Origin: Marinifilum flexuosum
GTDB taxonomy: Bacteria; Bacteroidota; Bacteroidia; Bacteroidales; Marinifilaceae
Length of the DNA stretch: 64,000 nucleotides
Assembly (NCBI RefSeq): GCF_003610555.1
Contig: NZ_RAPQ01000009.1
Coordinates: forward strand, 496,001-560,000
Reading direction: 5' to 3'
In this document: positions 33,914 through 43,768 of the stretch, in pieces
How the letters are laid out: the number at the start of each line of letters is the position of its first letter
Position numbering within the stretch: position 1 is the stretch's first letter
The notes under the pieces: generated by a model
What the model was told of the DNA's origin: nothing
Database searches by the model: none
The model's input: only the letters and a program-made list of their open reading frames with translations
Translations under genes and position numbers: made by a program

Positions 33914-34624
33914 ATGATAATTACAAAAGACCTTTGCAAAGTTTTTAGAACTGAAGAAGTAGAAACCTCAGCATTACATGATGTTAACCTTCATATTGAG
34001 AGAGGAGAGTTTGCAGCCATTATGGGACCATCGGGATGTGGTAAATCAACCCTTTTAAATATTATCGGATTATTAGATAATCCCAGCAATGGAAACTACA
34101 TTTTTAACAATACTGACGTCTCTAAAAAATCAGAAAAGCAAAGAACCCATTTCAGAAAAGGCAATATTGGTTTTATTTTCCAGAGTTTCAACCTGATTGA
34201 TGAATTAACCGTTTTTGAAAATGTAGAGCTTCCTTTAATCTATATGGGGTTGACAACATCAAAAAGAAAAGCCAAAGTGAACGAAGTTCTTGAGAGAATG
34301 AATATTTCGCATAGAGCAAAACATTATCCCCAACAATTATCGGGTGGACAGCAGCAACGTGTTGCCATTGCAAGAGCTGTTGTTACCAGTCCAAAATTAA
34401 TATTGGCAGATGAGCCTACTGGTAACCTTGATTCGAGCAATGGTACGGAAGTAATGGAATTGCTAAAGGAACTAAACCAATCTGGAACCACTGTTGTAAT
34501 GGTAACTCACTCGGTAAGAGATTCTGAATATGCTGATAGAGTCATTCATTTGTTTGACGGCAAAGTGGTGTCTGAAAACAAACACAAGCAGATTAAGAGA
34601 GAACTTATCAAAGAAAAATTATAA
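33914..34624 (+). CDS. ABC transporter ATP-binding protein (MacB/LolD type)
   Basis: This 236-residue ATPase has Walker A (GPSGCGKST), Q loop (FIFQSFNL), signature (LSGGQQQR), Walker B ([13 protein letters not shown]) and the switch His (VMVTHS). It is of the MacB/LolD/FtsE type that drives mechanotransmission permeases rather than import. The ATG at 33914 is chosen since the family start ([11 protein letters not shown]) fits and it lies just after the sigma-54 promoter; a frame opening at 33866 would begin inside that promoter. It is followed by three permease genes. Confidence 0.95.
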   Translation: MIITKDLCKVFRTEEVETSALHDVNLHIERGEFAAIMGPSGCGKSTLLNIIGLLDNPSNGNYIFNNTDVSKKSEKQRTHFRKGNIGFIFQSFNLIDELTVFENVELPLIYMGLTTSKRKAKVNEVLERMNISHRAKHYPQQLSGGQQQRVAIARAVVTSPKLILADEPTGNLDSSNGTEVMELLKELNQSGTTVVMVTHSVRDSEYADRVIHLFDGKVVSENKHKQIKRELIKEKL

Positions 34625-34656
34625 TTCTTACTTTTAATCCAAACAAACTTTACAAT

Positions 34657-37002
34657 ATGTTTTGGCACAATATAAAGCTTACATTACGAAATCTATATAA
34701 AAACCTTACGAATTCCACCATTAACATATTAGGCCTTTCTGTTGGAATGGCAACGGTTATTCTCATCATGCTTTACGTTCAAAACGAATTGAGTTATGAT
34801 TTATTCAACTCAAAACATGAGAGAATACACAGAATGTATTCAACGTATAATGGAAACTCCGGACCTCGTTGTATGAGACTAACTTCTGAAAATTTCTCCT
34901 CAAAAATACCAGAAGTTGAAGAAGTTACTCAAGTATATGGTTTCGATCAACCTATAAACTATGGGAAAAATAGATTTACAGAATTTACTCATTTGTATGT
35001 TGATTCTAACTTCTATAAAGTATTTGATTTAGAATTTTTATATGGTCATCCACAAAAAGCACTTTCAAAATTAAATGGATTAGTGCTAACAGATGAATGT
35101 TCTAAAATCATTTTCGGTGAGATCAACTCCATAGGAAAGCAGGTTACCATTAATGAATCAACTTATACTGTTGAAGGAATTATAAAGAAATTACCTGTAA
35201 CATCGCATTATGAATTTGATATTTTAACAACAATGGAATCAAATCCTTGGCTGAAAGATTTAGCTAGTTTAGAATTCATTACCTACGTATTGTTCAATAA
35301 AAATATCAATACGGAATTAGCAATTAACAAATCATTAGCTGTTTATAATCAAATCATACAAAATTGGTTTAATAAATATGGGTACGAATCATATGGAAAT
35401 CTTGAACCTCTTACAGATATTCACTTACATTCTGAAATTGGCAACTATCTTGGAGATCAAGGAGATATTGTATCAATTCTTGTACTAAGTACTCTTGCCC
35501 TGCTGGTACTAACAATTGCACTAATTAATTTCATCAATATAATGACGGTTCAATACGAGGCAAAAATGGGTGAAATTGGTTTACGTAAAGCTATAGGCGC
35601 AAATCGAATCGAATTAATCAAACAATTTCTTGGTAGCTCGTTCCTGTACTCTTTTGTTTCATTAATATTAGGCATTATTCTATCTGAAATTTTCCTAAAT
35701 AAATTTAACAACCTAATTCACAGAAACATTACACCTGAATATTTCCATAATCCGTCACTATTATTTGGCTTAATTGGAATATTTGTCTTCACCGGTTTTC
35801 TTTCAGGAGTATACCCTGCACTCTACCTAACTAAATTTGATGCTGCTGAAATAATTAAAGGTGATTTAACAAAACGAAAAGGCAGCTTATCTTTTACAAA
35901 GATTCTGGTTATTGTGCAATTTACCATTTCAATCAGCTTAATTTCCAATCTGTTAATAATTCGTCAGCAAACCAATTATTTAGAAAGTGCCGACTTGGGC
36001 TTTCAGCCTAATAATGTAATGGGAATCATATCCTTAAGCCAACCGATTAGAAGGTCTTTTCCTGCCATTAAAGAAGAATTATCTAATATTCCAGAAATTC
36101 AATTCATAAGTGCTAGTGATCACTTTCCTGGTGGTGGAGCAAGTGGACAAGGCTTTTATTTGCTTGGGCAAGAACAAAGCAGTTCAATGGATTGTGCTGA
36201 GTATAGAGTACAAGCTGATTATTTTGAAACGTTAGGAATAGAGTTTAAAGAAGGTCATTCTTTTAAGGAAGGCAATAAGTCAGATCGCTATGGCATAATT
36301 ATTAATGAAGCCGCTGCGAACATGATTAACACAAAACATGTTTTAGGTTCTAAGATTAATTATGCAGATACGATTTACACAATTCAGGGAATTGTTAAAA
36401 ATTTTCATTTCCGATCACTTCGAAGTAAGATTACTCCTCTTCTATTTAGTAATCGATGTTTTGGATTATATACCATATTAATAAAACACAATACAAAGAA
36501 TTATAAAGAATTAGAAATAAAAATTGAAAATGCATTACGCAAGTTCGATCCTAGTTACAATCTAAATGCTATCAATGTTGAAAAAAGAAACCGAAGTCGC
36601 TACCATCAGGAGAGACGAACAATGAAAATAGCAATGTACACTTCTATTTTATCCATCATCATTGCTTTAGTTGGTTTATACTCGCTAAGCTTATTTATGA
36701 TTCAAAAACGTACGAAAGAAATTGGCATACGTAAAATAACAGGGGCGTCTATAACTCAAATTTCAAAGCTATTTCTAGGATTATTTAGCAAGTGGATCTT
36801 AATTGCTTTTGTCATTGCAATCCCCATTTCATGGATCTGTATGAATCAATGGCTTAATGGCTTTGCGCGAAAAATTGACATCGGAGTTTTACCATTCCTA
36901 ATTTCTGGTAGTGCAACCTTGCTCATTGCTCTTTTAACAGTTTTCTATCATACCTGGAAATCTGCAAATCAGAATCCAATTGAATCATTACGTTACGAAT
37001 AA
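34657..37002 (+). CDS. MacB/FtsX-type ABC permease, first of three paralogues
   Basis: This 781-residue permease has the duplicated Bacteroidetes layout: helix 1 near residue 20-42, a MacB_PCD outer domain, three helices of FtsX (about 280-400), then helix, second outer domain and three final helices (about 660-770). It ends with the common tail NQNPIESLRYE. Partner of the ATPase upstream; such pumps couple ATP use in the cytoplasm to work on substrates outside (peptides, lipids or antibiotics). Substrate unknown. Confidence 0.93.
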   Translation: MFWHNIKLTLRNLYKNLTNSTINILGLSVGMATVILIMLYVQNELSYDLFNSKHERIHRMYSTYNGNSGPRCMRLTSENFSSKIPEVEEVTQVYGFDQPINYGKNRFTEFTHLYVDSNFYKVFDLEFLYGHPQKALSKLNGLVLTDECSKIIFGEINSIGKQVTINESTYTVEGIIKKLPVTSHYEFDILTTMESNPWLKDLASLEFITYVLFNKNINTELAINKSLAVYNQIIQNWFNKYGYESYGNLEPLTDIHLHSEIGNYLGDQGDIVSILVLSTLALLVLTIALINFINIMTVQYEAKMGEIGLRKAIGANRIELIKQFLGSSFLYSFVSLILGIILSEIFLNKFNNLIHRNITPEYFHNPSLLFGLIGIFVFTGFLSGVYPALYLTKFDAAEIIKGDLTKRKGSLSFTKILVIVQFTISISLISNLLIIRQQTNYLESADLGFQPNNVMGIISLSQPIRRSFPAIKEELSNIPEIQFISASDHFPGGGASGQGFYLLGQEQSSSMDCAEYRVQADYFETLGIEFKEGHSFKEGNKSDRYGIIINEAAANMINTKHVLGSKINYADTIYTIQGIVKNFHFRSLRSKITPLLFSNRCFGLYTILIKHNTKNYKELEIKIENALRKFDPSYNLNAINVEKRNRSRYHQERRTMKIAMYTSILSIIIALVGLYSLSLFMIQKRTKEIGIRKITGASITQISKLFLGLFSKWILIAFVIAIPISWICMNQWLNGFARKIDIGVLPFLISGSATLLIALLTVFYHTWKSANQNPIESLRYE

Positions 37003-37013
37003 ATTATCAAAAT

Positions 37014-39374
37014 ATGCTTTGGCACAATATAAAATTATCCTTTAGAGGCTTGTTGAAAGAAAAATTAAATTCAACAATTAACATTGTCGGTTTAGCAATA
37101 GGCATGGCAGCAGTACTATTAATTTCTATCTACGTTCAACACGAATTGAGCTATGATAAACACAATGAGAAACATGATAGAATTTTCCGAATACTAACCA
37201 AAGTTATACAAGAAGAAAAGGAGGAAATTCTACCAAATTGTCTTCGTTTAACAGAAGATAATTTTGCCAGACATATTCCAGAAATTGCGGAAATCACTGA
37301 GGTTTATAATTTGAATTATCTAAATATTAAAATAGCTGATAAAAAATTTAGAGGGATTCAAGCATTGTGTGTTGACACTAATTTTCACAAAGTTTTTACT
37401 TTAAAAAAGCTTTCTTCTGCTAATCCGAATAAGCTATTTTCGACACCAAATAGTGCAGTAATAAATAGGAGTACTGCCAAAAAATTATTCAATACAACTG
37501 ATGCTGTTGGAAAAGAGTTTGAGAGTATGGGAAAAACATTTACCATTGCTTCTGTAGTAGAAGATATTCCTCTTACTTCTCATTACGATTTTGATGTGCT
37601 TATTCCATTTACAGCTTCAGAATATATGAATAACATGAAATCTCTGGAATATTTATGTTATACTTTGTTAAAAACAGAAATAAACACACAAAAGGCACTT
37701 GATAAAATTAATCGATTATATAACAAAAAATTAAACGATCGATTTGGAGTTTACAATCTTAAGGTAGAATCTCTTACTCAAAAACTAACTGATATCCATC
37801 TTAAATCAAATTATGAAACGCACCTTAAACCACAAGGTAAAATCAATTCTATTTACATTCAAATTATCCTTGCAGCATTAATCTTGGTAATTGCAATTAT
37901 CAACTTCATTAATATTCTTGTTGTTCAATATGATAGCAAACTAAGTGAAATCGGCTTACAAAAAGCCATTGGTGCAACACGCTTTAGTGTGATAAAAAGA
38001 ATCTTTGTTTTAACTCTTATAATGGTACTTTTTGCCATTTTACTTGGAATTATTATTTCAGAAATACTACTGCCTTTCTTTTCAGATTTAATGAATAGAA
38101 GCCTTAATATTAATTATTTTGGTAATCCAATCCTATACTTGGGAATTCCAACACTCGCCATATTAGTAGGAGTACTTTCAGGTTTGTACCCTTCTTTTAT
38201 CATTAGTAAATATTCACCTGCGAGCATTATCAAAGGGAATACTAAGTCAAATCATAAAACTAACAAGTTATCACAAGCCTTAGTAGTATTCCAATTTACC
38301 ATATCCATGATACTGATTGCATCCGTTATCATAGTTCAAATGCAGATTAAATTCATGAAAGAAAGCAATTTGGGTTTTGAACCTGATAAAGTAATTGCCA
38401 TTAACAATTTGAGTGGAAAACAGGCTCAATCATACGAGTCAATTAAACAAGAACTTCTAAACAATCCTAATATCGCAGATGTTAGTGCAAGTTCGCATTT
38501 ACCTGGAGGTGGCTGTAGCGGACAAGGTTTAAAAATGGCTAATACCAGCGACGAAGCAACTAAATTGATAAATGAATATCGTGTTGCTCCTGGCTATTTT
38601 GAACTTTTAGGCATACAGTTTATTGCAGGAAGTGCTTTTGATGATTTTAGTAAGGCTGATGAAAAAAGCATAATTCTAAACGATAAAGCTTTAGAATTAT
38701 TGAATATTAAAGATGCAGTTGGTAAAGATGTAATTTTTCATGATACCATATATTCCATTAAAGGAGTCGTTAAAGATTTCCATTATGCTTCCATGTCAGA
38801 AGAAATACAACCATTAATGTTCAGTTATTCCAAAAGAGTTGACAACATCCTAATTAAAGCAAAACATCATCAATATTCAAGTGTGTTAGATGATATAAAA
38901 AGAACCATTACTCAATTTGATGAAGGAAGAGCCATAAACTATGAGTTGATAGATGATATTTGTCGCAACCGCTATCAAAAGGAAGAACAGGAAGAATCCT
39001 TAGCCATTTCCTCTTCAATTTTGTCAATTCTTCTTGCTCTACTTGGATTGTATGCTCTAACCTTATTCATTATTCAACGAAGAACCAAAGAAATAGGAAT
39101 TCGAAAAGTTGCAGGAGCAAGCATTCTACAAATCATTCGTTTGCTATTTTCAACTTATGCCAAATGGTTATTGATTGCCTTTGTTATCTCAATTCCTTCT
39201 GTATGGTTTATCATGCATGTTTGGCTTGAAAATTTTGCTTATAAAGTTCAAATAGGAGTACTTCCATTTCTTATTTCCGGAATTATTACTACTCTGTTTG
39301 CACTACTAACAGTTTCAGTTCAAACCTGGAAAGCAGCCAATCAAAATCCTGTTGAATCTTTACGTTACGAATAG
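37014..39374 (+). CDS. MacB/FtsX-type ABC permease, second paralogue
   Basis: This 786-residue permease is closely related to the first: same start (M-x-WHNIKLxxR), the SYDKHNEKHDRIFR motif after helix 1, HLPGGGCSGQG in the second outer domain and NQNPVESLRYE at the end. It begins 11 bases after the first permease stop. The pair probably arose by local duplication. Confidence 0.93.
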   Translation: MLWHNIKLSFRGLLKEKLNSTINIVGLAIGMAAVLLISIYVQHELSYDKHNEKHDRIFRILTKVIQEEKEEILPNCLRLTEDNFARHIPEIAEITEVYNLNYLNIKIADKKFRGIQALCVDTNFHKVFTLKKLSSANPNKLFSTPNSAVINRSTAKKLFNTTDAVGKEFESMGKTFTIASVVEDIPLTSHYDFDVLIPFTASEYMNNMKSLEYLCYTLLKTEINTQKALDKINRLYNKKLNDRFGVYNLKVESLTQKLTDIHLKSNYETHLKPQGKINSIYIQIILAALILVIAIINFINILVVQYDSKLSEIGLQKAIGATRFSVIKRIFVLTLIMVLFAILLGIIISEILLPFFSDLMNRSLNINYFGNPILYLGIPTLAILVGVLSGLYPSFIISKYSPASIIKGNTKSNHKTNKLSQALVVFQFTISMILIASVIIVQMQIKFMKESNLGFEPDKVIAINNLSGKQAQSYESIKQELLNNPNIADVSASSHLPGGGCSGQGLKMANTSDEATKLINEYRVAPGYFELLGIQFIAGSAFDDFSKADEKSIILNDKALELLNIKDAVGKDVIFHDTIYSIKGVVKDFHYASMSEEIQPLMFSYSKRVDNILIKAKHHQYSSVLDDIKRTITQFDEGRAINYELIDDICRNRYQKEEQEESLAISSSILSILLALLGLYALTLFIIQRRTKEIGIRKVAGASILQIIRLLFSTYAKWLLIAFVISIPSVWFIMHVWLENFAYKVQIGVLPFLISGIITTLFALLTVSVQTWKAANQNPVESLRYE

Positions 39375-39425
39375 GGTAATGATTTACAAAATCAAACTAA
39401 ATACTAACCACCAACAACTATAAAT

Positions 39426-41837
39426 ATGATCTGGAACAACCTTAAAATTGCCTTTAGAAACCTTTGGCGAAATAAAATATACTCTTTTATAAATCTTTTT
39501 GGACTGGCCATTGGTTTAGCTGGTTGCATAGTACTATCATTATATGTTATAGACGAATACAGTTACGACAAGCACAACAAAAATCACAGTCGAATTTACA
39601 GGATGAACACCTCAATTAAAATGAATGAATTCGAATTGACTCATCCAACTTCGTCACCGGTTTTGGCTGCAACCTTAATAGAGGATTTTCCGGAAGTAAT
39701 TGATGCCTGTAGAATTGTTGAGCTCTTTGAACCAACTGTCATTAAATCGGAAGAAAAAGGTTTTACGGAGAAGAATTTTTATTGGACCGATCCTTCCATC
39801 ATCGAAATTTTTGACCTTCAAATCCTGAAAGGAAATGGAGAACAAACACTTGCAAATCCTTATCAAGTAATTATTTCTGAAAAGACCGCTTTAAAATATT
39901 TTGGGACAATTGATGTAATTGGCAAGCAAGTGAAAATGGAAGATTTCGGTAAAGATCAGGCTTACACAGTATCGGCTGTAGCAAAAGATTTGCCTTACAA
40001 TTCACACTTTCATTTCCATTTTTTAACCTCTTTCAAAACCAGTTTTAAAAATGAAGTAACCAGTCATTATAACGATGGAGCCTACACCTATGTTCTTTTA
40101 GATAAAAAGGCAAACGGAGACGCTTTTATGAAAAAAGTACCGGGCTTGGTAAAAAAATATATTGAACCGGCATTGAAGAGTACCAGAAACATGAGTCTAA
40201 AAGAGTTGGAATCCAATGGTGATTATTACCGAATGTTTGCCATGCCTTTAGCAGATATCCACCTGCACTCTACTTCCATATATGAGTTGGAAAAGAATGG
40301 AGATATCAACAATGTGTACATATTCCTGTTCAGTTCAATTCTGATACTACTGATTGCCTGTATCAATTTCACCAACCTGAGCACGGCAAAATCAGCTCAA
40401 AGAGCCAAGGAAATTGGCGTTCGAAAGAGTTTAGGATCAACCAGAAAAAGATTGATCATGCAATTCTTGTCTGAATCGATACTTTTAAGCTTTGTGGCTT
40501 TACTGGTTGCACTTTTATTGGTGGAACTAATGATTCCTGTGGTAAATTCCTTACTTGACAAACAATTGGGCGAGCTTTATTACTCAACTCCTGAACTGAT
40601 TCTACTTTTCCTTGGAATTGCGCTATTTACAGGATTATTCGCAGGTAGTTATTCTGCTTTTTACCTATCAAAATTCGATCCTGCCAAAGTATTAAAAGGA
40701 GAATTAAAATCGGGACAAGGCAAATCACCTCTTCGTCAAACCCTGGTAAGTTTCCAGTTCTGTATCACCATATTTTTATTTGTTAGTACTCTGATTGCTT
40801 ACCAACAAATGGACTTCATCAAGCAAAAGGATTTGGGATTCGATAAAGAAGATCTTTTAATCGTTAGAAATGTACAAAGCCTGAGTGCAAAGGAAGCATT
40901 CAAAGAAGCATTCCTTAAAAATAGCAATGTGATTGATGCCTCTTTAACCAATAATATTCCAGGAGGTTTTTACGATGGCTTCTCCATGTGGAAAACCACT
41001 GGGGATGATCAAAATCCATATTCAACTAGATTTACGACAGCTGATTTTGATTTTGCAAAAACGATGGGCATGGAGATGGCAAGAGGAAGATATTTTTCTA
41101 AAGATCATTCCTCTGACAAAGATGGTTTGGTAGTAAATGAAGCCTTGATGAAAGATATGAACTTAAACAATCCTGTTGGAACAGTTGTTAAAACACATAT
41201 GGGAAACAAAACCATTATTGGTGTAGTAAAAGACTTCCATTTTGTGTCTCTACACATGAAAATAGGTCCCCTGGTATTTTTACATCCTGAAGGATTACCA
41301 CAATCGTACCTGGCAATTAAATATCGAAAAGGTCAAAAGAAAGAGGTGCTTAACCTATTAAAAAACAACTGGAGTCAACAAGGATCAGGATCTCCTTTGG
41401 ATTACTTTTTTATGGGTGACCAATTTGCCAATCTTCATAAAAACGAGAACAATACCATGCAGCTTTTCTCCATATTTTCCATTCTATCCATTCTGATTAC
41501 GTGTTTGGGCTTATTGGGATTGAGCTCATTTACAACCGAGCAGAGAACCAAAGAGATTGGCGTAAGAAAAGTTTTGGGCGCAAGCGATTTTAGCATTCTG
41601 CACATGCTAAACAAGGACATTTTAAAATGGATGTTGTTTGCCATTATTATTGCCAGTCCAATTGCATGGTATATCATGAACAACTGGCTGGAAGCCTTTG
41701 CATATCGTACGACAATTGAATGGTATATCTTTATTATTTCCGGTGCAGCTGCCATGATACTGGCAATGGCAACCATCAGTTGGCAGGCATGGTTGGCTAC
41801 AAGGAAAGATCCTGTAGAGGCATTACGATATGAATAG
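39426..41837 (+). CDS. MacB/FtsX-type ABC permease, third paralogue
   Basis: This 803-residue permease has the same fold but is more distant from the other two: it starts MIWNNLKIAFRNLWRNKIYSF and keeps IGLAGCIVLSLYVIDEYSYDKHN, KEIGVRKSLGSTRKRL and KEIGVRKVLGAS. It ends DPVEALRYE. Codon use and wording are nearer to the general Bacteroidetes permease family, so it may be the older member. A bidirectional terminator follows it. Confidence 0.93.
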   Translation: MIWNNLKIAFRNLWRNKIYSFINLFGLAIGLAGCIVLSLYVIDEYSYDKHNKNHSRIYRMNTSIKMNEFELTHPTSSPVLAATLIEDFPEVIDACRIVELFEPTVIKSEEKGFTEKNFYWTDPSIIEIFDLQILKGNGEQTLANPYQVIISEKTALKYFGTIDVIGKQVKMEDFGKDQAYTVSAVAKDLPYNSHFHFHFLTSFKTSFKNEVTSHYNDGAYTYVLLDKKANGDAFMKKVPGLVKKYIEPALKSTRNMSLKELESNGDYYRMFAMPLADIHLHSTSIYELEKNGDINNVYIFLFSSILILLIACINFTNLSTAKSAQRAKEIGVRKSLGSTRKRLIMQFLSESILLSFVALLVALLLVELMIPVVNSLLDKQLGELYYSTPELILLFLGIALFTGLFAGSYSAFYLSKFDPAKVLKGELKSGQGKSPLRQTLVSFQFCITIFLFVSTLIAYQQMDFIKQKDLGFDKEDLLIVRNVQSLSAKEAFKEAFLKNSNVIDASLTNNIPGGFYDGFSMWKTTGDDQNPYSTRFTTADFDFAKTMGMEMARGRYFSKDHSSDKDGLVVNEALMKDMNLNNPVGTVVKTHMGNKTIIGVVKDFHFVSLHMKIGPLVFLHPEGLPQSYLAIKYRKGQKKEVLNLLKNNWSQQGSGSPLDYFFMGDQFANLHKNENNTMQLFSIFSILSILITCLGLLGLSSFTTEQRTKEIGVRKVLGASDFSILHMLNKDILKWMLFAIIIASPIAWYIMNNWLEAFAYRTTIEWYIFIISGAAAMILAMATISWQAWLATRKDPVEALRYE

Positions 41838-41850
41838 TTAATTCCAAATA

Positions 41851-41888
41851 AAAACTCCCAAGAATCATATTTCTTCGGGAGTTTTTAT
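41851..41888. terminator. Bidirectional terminator
   Basis: AAAACTCCC/GGGAGTTTT with inner AAGAA/TTCTT form a long stem between two convergent genes (permease 3 and the DGC gene), with A and T runs at each side. Confidence 0.85.
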
Positions 41889-41892
41889 CCTA

Positions 41893-42261
41893 CTACAAAT
41901 CACAGGCAACTTTATAAATGGCATGAATTCTATGTTCTTCTGCGAGTGAACTTCCTTTCACATAACCCAAATCACTCAAGCGCAAATGAGTAAAGTTTTT
42001 CAGGCCATTGCGCTCCATTGTTAATTTACCACAATCCAAATTACATCCATCAATTACCAAACAGTCTGAATTTTTAACCGAATCAATCATTTTAGGGATT
42101 CCAGCACCAACAAAAGCCAAACATTTCATCTGTGCAATCTTGTTCTCGTTCATCTTTCTAGCAACCAAATCTGTTAATTCGCCAACGTCCGCAGCTCCAG
42201 AGCAGGCAAATACAACTTTTGAGCTTTTTCTTTCACAATCACATTTTTTATCATTCATCAT
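41893..42261 (-). CDS. DGC-domain putative zinc-binding protein
   Basis: This 122-residue protein shows the DGC pattern: CDC near the start, VVFACSGAADVGELTDLVAR, and DGCNLDCGKLTMER, in which the DGCxxxC motif gives the family its name. Its function is not established; conserved cysteines suggest metal binding. It lies 15 bases after the double adenylate kinase gene and is probably co-transcribed. Confidence 0.9.
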   Translation of the reverse strand: MMNDKKCDCERKSSKVVFACSGAADVGELTDLVARKMNENKIAQMKCLAFVGAGIPKMIDSVKNSDCLVIDGCNLDCGKLTMERNGLKNFTHLRLSDLGYVKGSSLAEEHRIHAIYKVACDL

Positions 42262-42276
42262 TCAGGATTATTAGAG

Positions 42277-43437
42277 TTATTGAATATCATCCTTAATTTC
42301 ATTTGCAATCCGATCAAAAACCTCATCGAACTCTCCTACTCCATCCACTTTCATTACTCCATGAAGCTGATTGTACTTCTCAATCACAGGAACTGTTTTG
42401 TGTTCATGTTCTTGCAAGCGCTTCACAATTTTCGAGGTTTCAGTATCATAAGGCATACATCTATCTGTTTTACTTCTTGCATCTAGCCTATTTATTAGTT
42501 CCAGAGTAGGCACCTCAATTTCTATAATCTTACTAATCGATGAATTGTGTTTTTTTAATAAACCATCCAGAATATAGGATTGCACTAGAGTTCTTGGAAA
42601 GCCTTTAAAAATAAAACCTTTAACACCATTCGAGTTTTCTATTTTCTTTTCAATCAATTGAACAACTATTTCATCTGGCACCAACTCTCCATTCTCATAC
42701 AACTGAATAATATGCATGCCAATTTCAGAACCACTTTTAATTTCATGATCCAGCATTTGTCCGGTAGCAACATACTCTAAGCCAAACTCATTTGCCAAAG
42801 CGATTCCTTGCGATCCTCTTCCCGATCCTGGATATCCGAACAACACAACATTGTACAAACTCTTGGCTAGTTCTTCATTTATTACTTTCTGGATTTCCAG
42901 ATTTACTTTATCAATGGATTGATTTCCATTAATTCCATGATAGATCCCTTTGTCTTTGTAAAATTGCAAAATTGGCAAAGTCTTATCTCTATACTCTCTT
43001 AATCGGTTTCTTATCACAGCCTCATTATCGTCCGATCTTCCGGAAGTTTTACCCCTATTCAATAATCTCGAAACCGATATTTCTTCTTCCACCTCCAAAC
43101 TTATCAAGCAATTTAAAGATGTGTTTAGTTTGATCATCAAACCTTCCAGAATATAAGTTTGAATGTAAGTTCTGGGAAATCCATCGAACAAGAATCCATT
43201 TGCATCTGGGTTCTCGGTAATGGTTTTTTCAATAATCTGTACAATAATCTCATCAGAAACCAAACCACCGGAAGCAATTATATTTTGGGCTTCTAAGCCT
43301 AACTTACTCCTTTCCTTTATTTCTTTTCTCAATAGGTCACCCGTTGAAATATAGAACAGATTGTATTTCTTAATCAAAAATTCGGATTGTGTTCCTTTTC
43401 CCGCACCAGGAGGACCGAATAAAGCAATGTTTAGCAT
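42277..43437 (-). CDS. adk: Double adenylate kinase (two fused Adk domains)
   Basis: This is a fusion of two adenylate kinase domains, about 387 residues. Domain 1 (to about residue 187) is complete: P-loop GPPGAGKGTQ, STGDLLRKEI, DGFPRT, and the LID arginines in RGKTSGRSDDN. Domain 2 (from about 195) is altered: GYPGSGRGSQ has Arg for the catalytic Lys, the LID segment reads RSKTDRCMPYD and FKGFPRT keeps only part of the site. Domain 2 may be a regulatory or structural copy. The ATG at 43437 (MLNIALFG) is the usual family start; one two codons upstream is possible. AMP + ATP = 2 ADP. Confidence 0.9.
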   Translation of the reverse strand: MLNIALFGPPGAGKGTQSEFLIKKYNLFYISTGDLLRKEIKERSKLGLEAQNIIASGGLVSDEIIVQIIEKTITENPDANGFLFDGFPRTYIQTYILEGLMIKLNTSLNCLISLEVEEEISVSRLLNRGKTSGRSDDNEAVIRNRLREYRDKTLPILQFYKDKGIYHGINGNQSIDKVNLEIQKVINEELAKSLYNVVLFGYPGSGRGSQGIALANEFGLEYVATGQMLDHEIKSGSEIGMHIIQLYENGELVPDEIVVQLIEKKIENSNGVKGFIFKGFPRTLVQSYILDGLLKKHNSSISKIIEIEVPTLELINRLDARSKTDRCMPYDTETSKIVKRLQEHEHKTVPVIEKYNQLHGVMKVDGVGEFDEVFDRIANEIKDDIQ

Positions 43438-43443
43438 AGGCAT

Positions 43444-43768
43444 GAATTTAAACCGTTAGAATTTGTCAATTTACAATACAATGTAGCACATATATAGCTT
43501 AAGTTCAAGAGCTTTTTATACTATTGGTAATAACTTGATTGCCTAAAAGAATATCTAAACCGTGCGAACTCGTCGATTTCAAATCGATAATTATCGATTT
43601 ATCTCCTTATCATTAAAACACAACAAACCATAAGAACCTGATCTACTGCATGTTTGATGGTTTTTAAATTGTAAATCATGAATACTAAGAATAATTTTAA
43701 ACTACTACACTAAGTAGATAATATTCAGACTTTTCCATAAATTATTGTATCAACCAATAACGAAAACT
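43444..43768. promoter_or_regulatory. Upstream region of the multihaem cytochrome with a 20-bp palindrome
   Basis: No gene. AAATCGATAATTATCGATTT (43581-43600) is a perfect 20-bp palindrome, overlapped by CGATTTCAAATCG (43574-43586). Their position, about 170 bases upstream of the cytochrome start, is suitable for a regulator, or for a leader structure. I could not find a clear -7 box. Confidence 0.45.
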
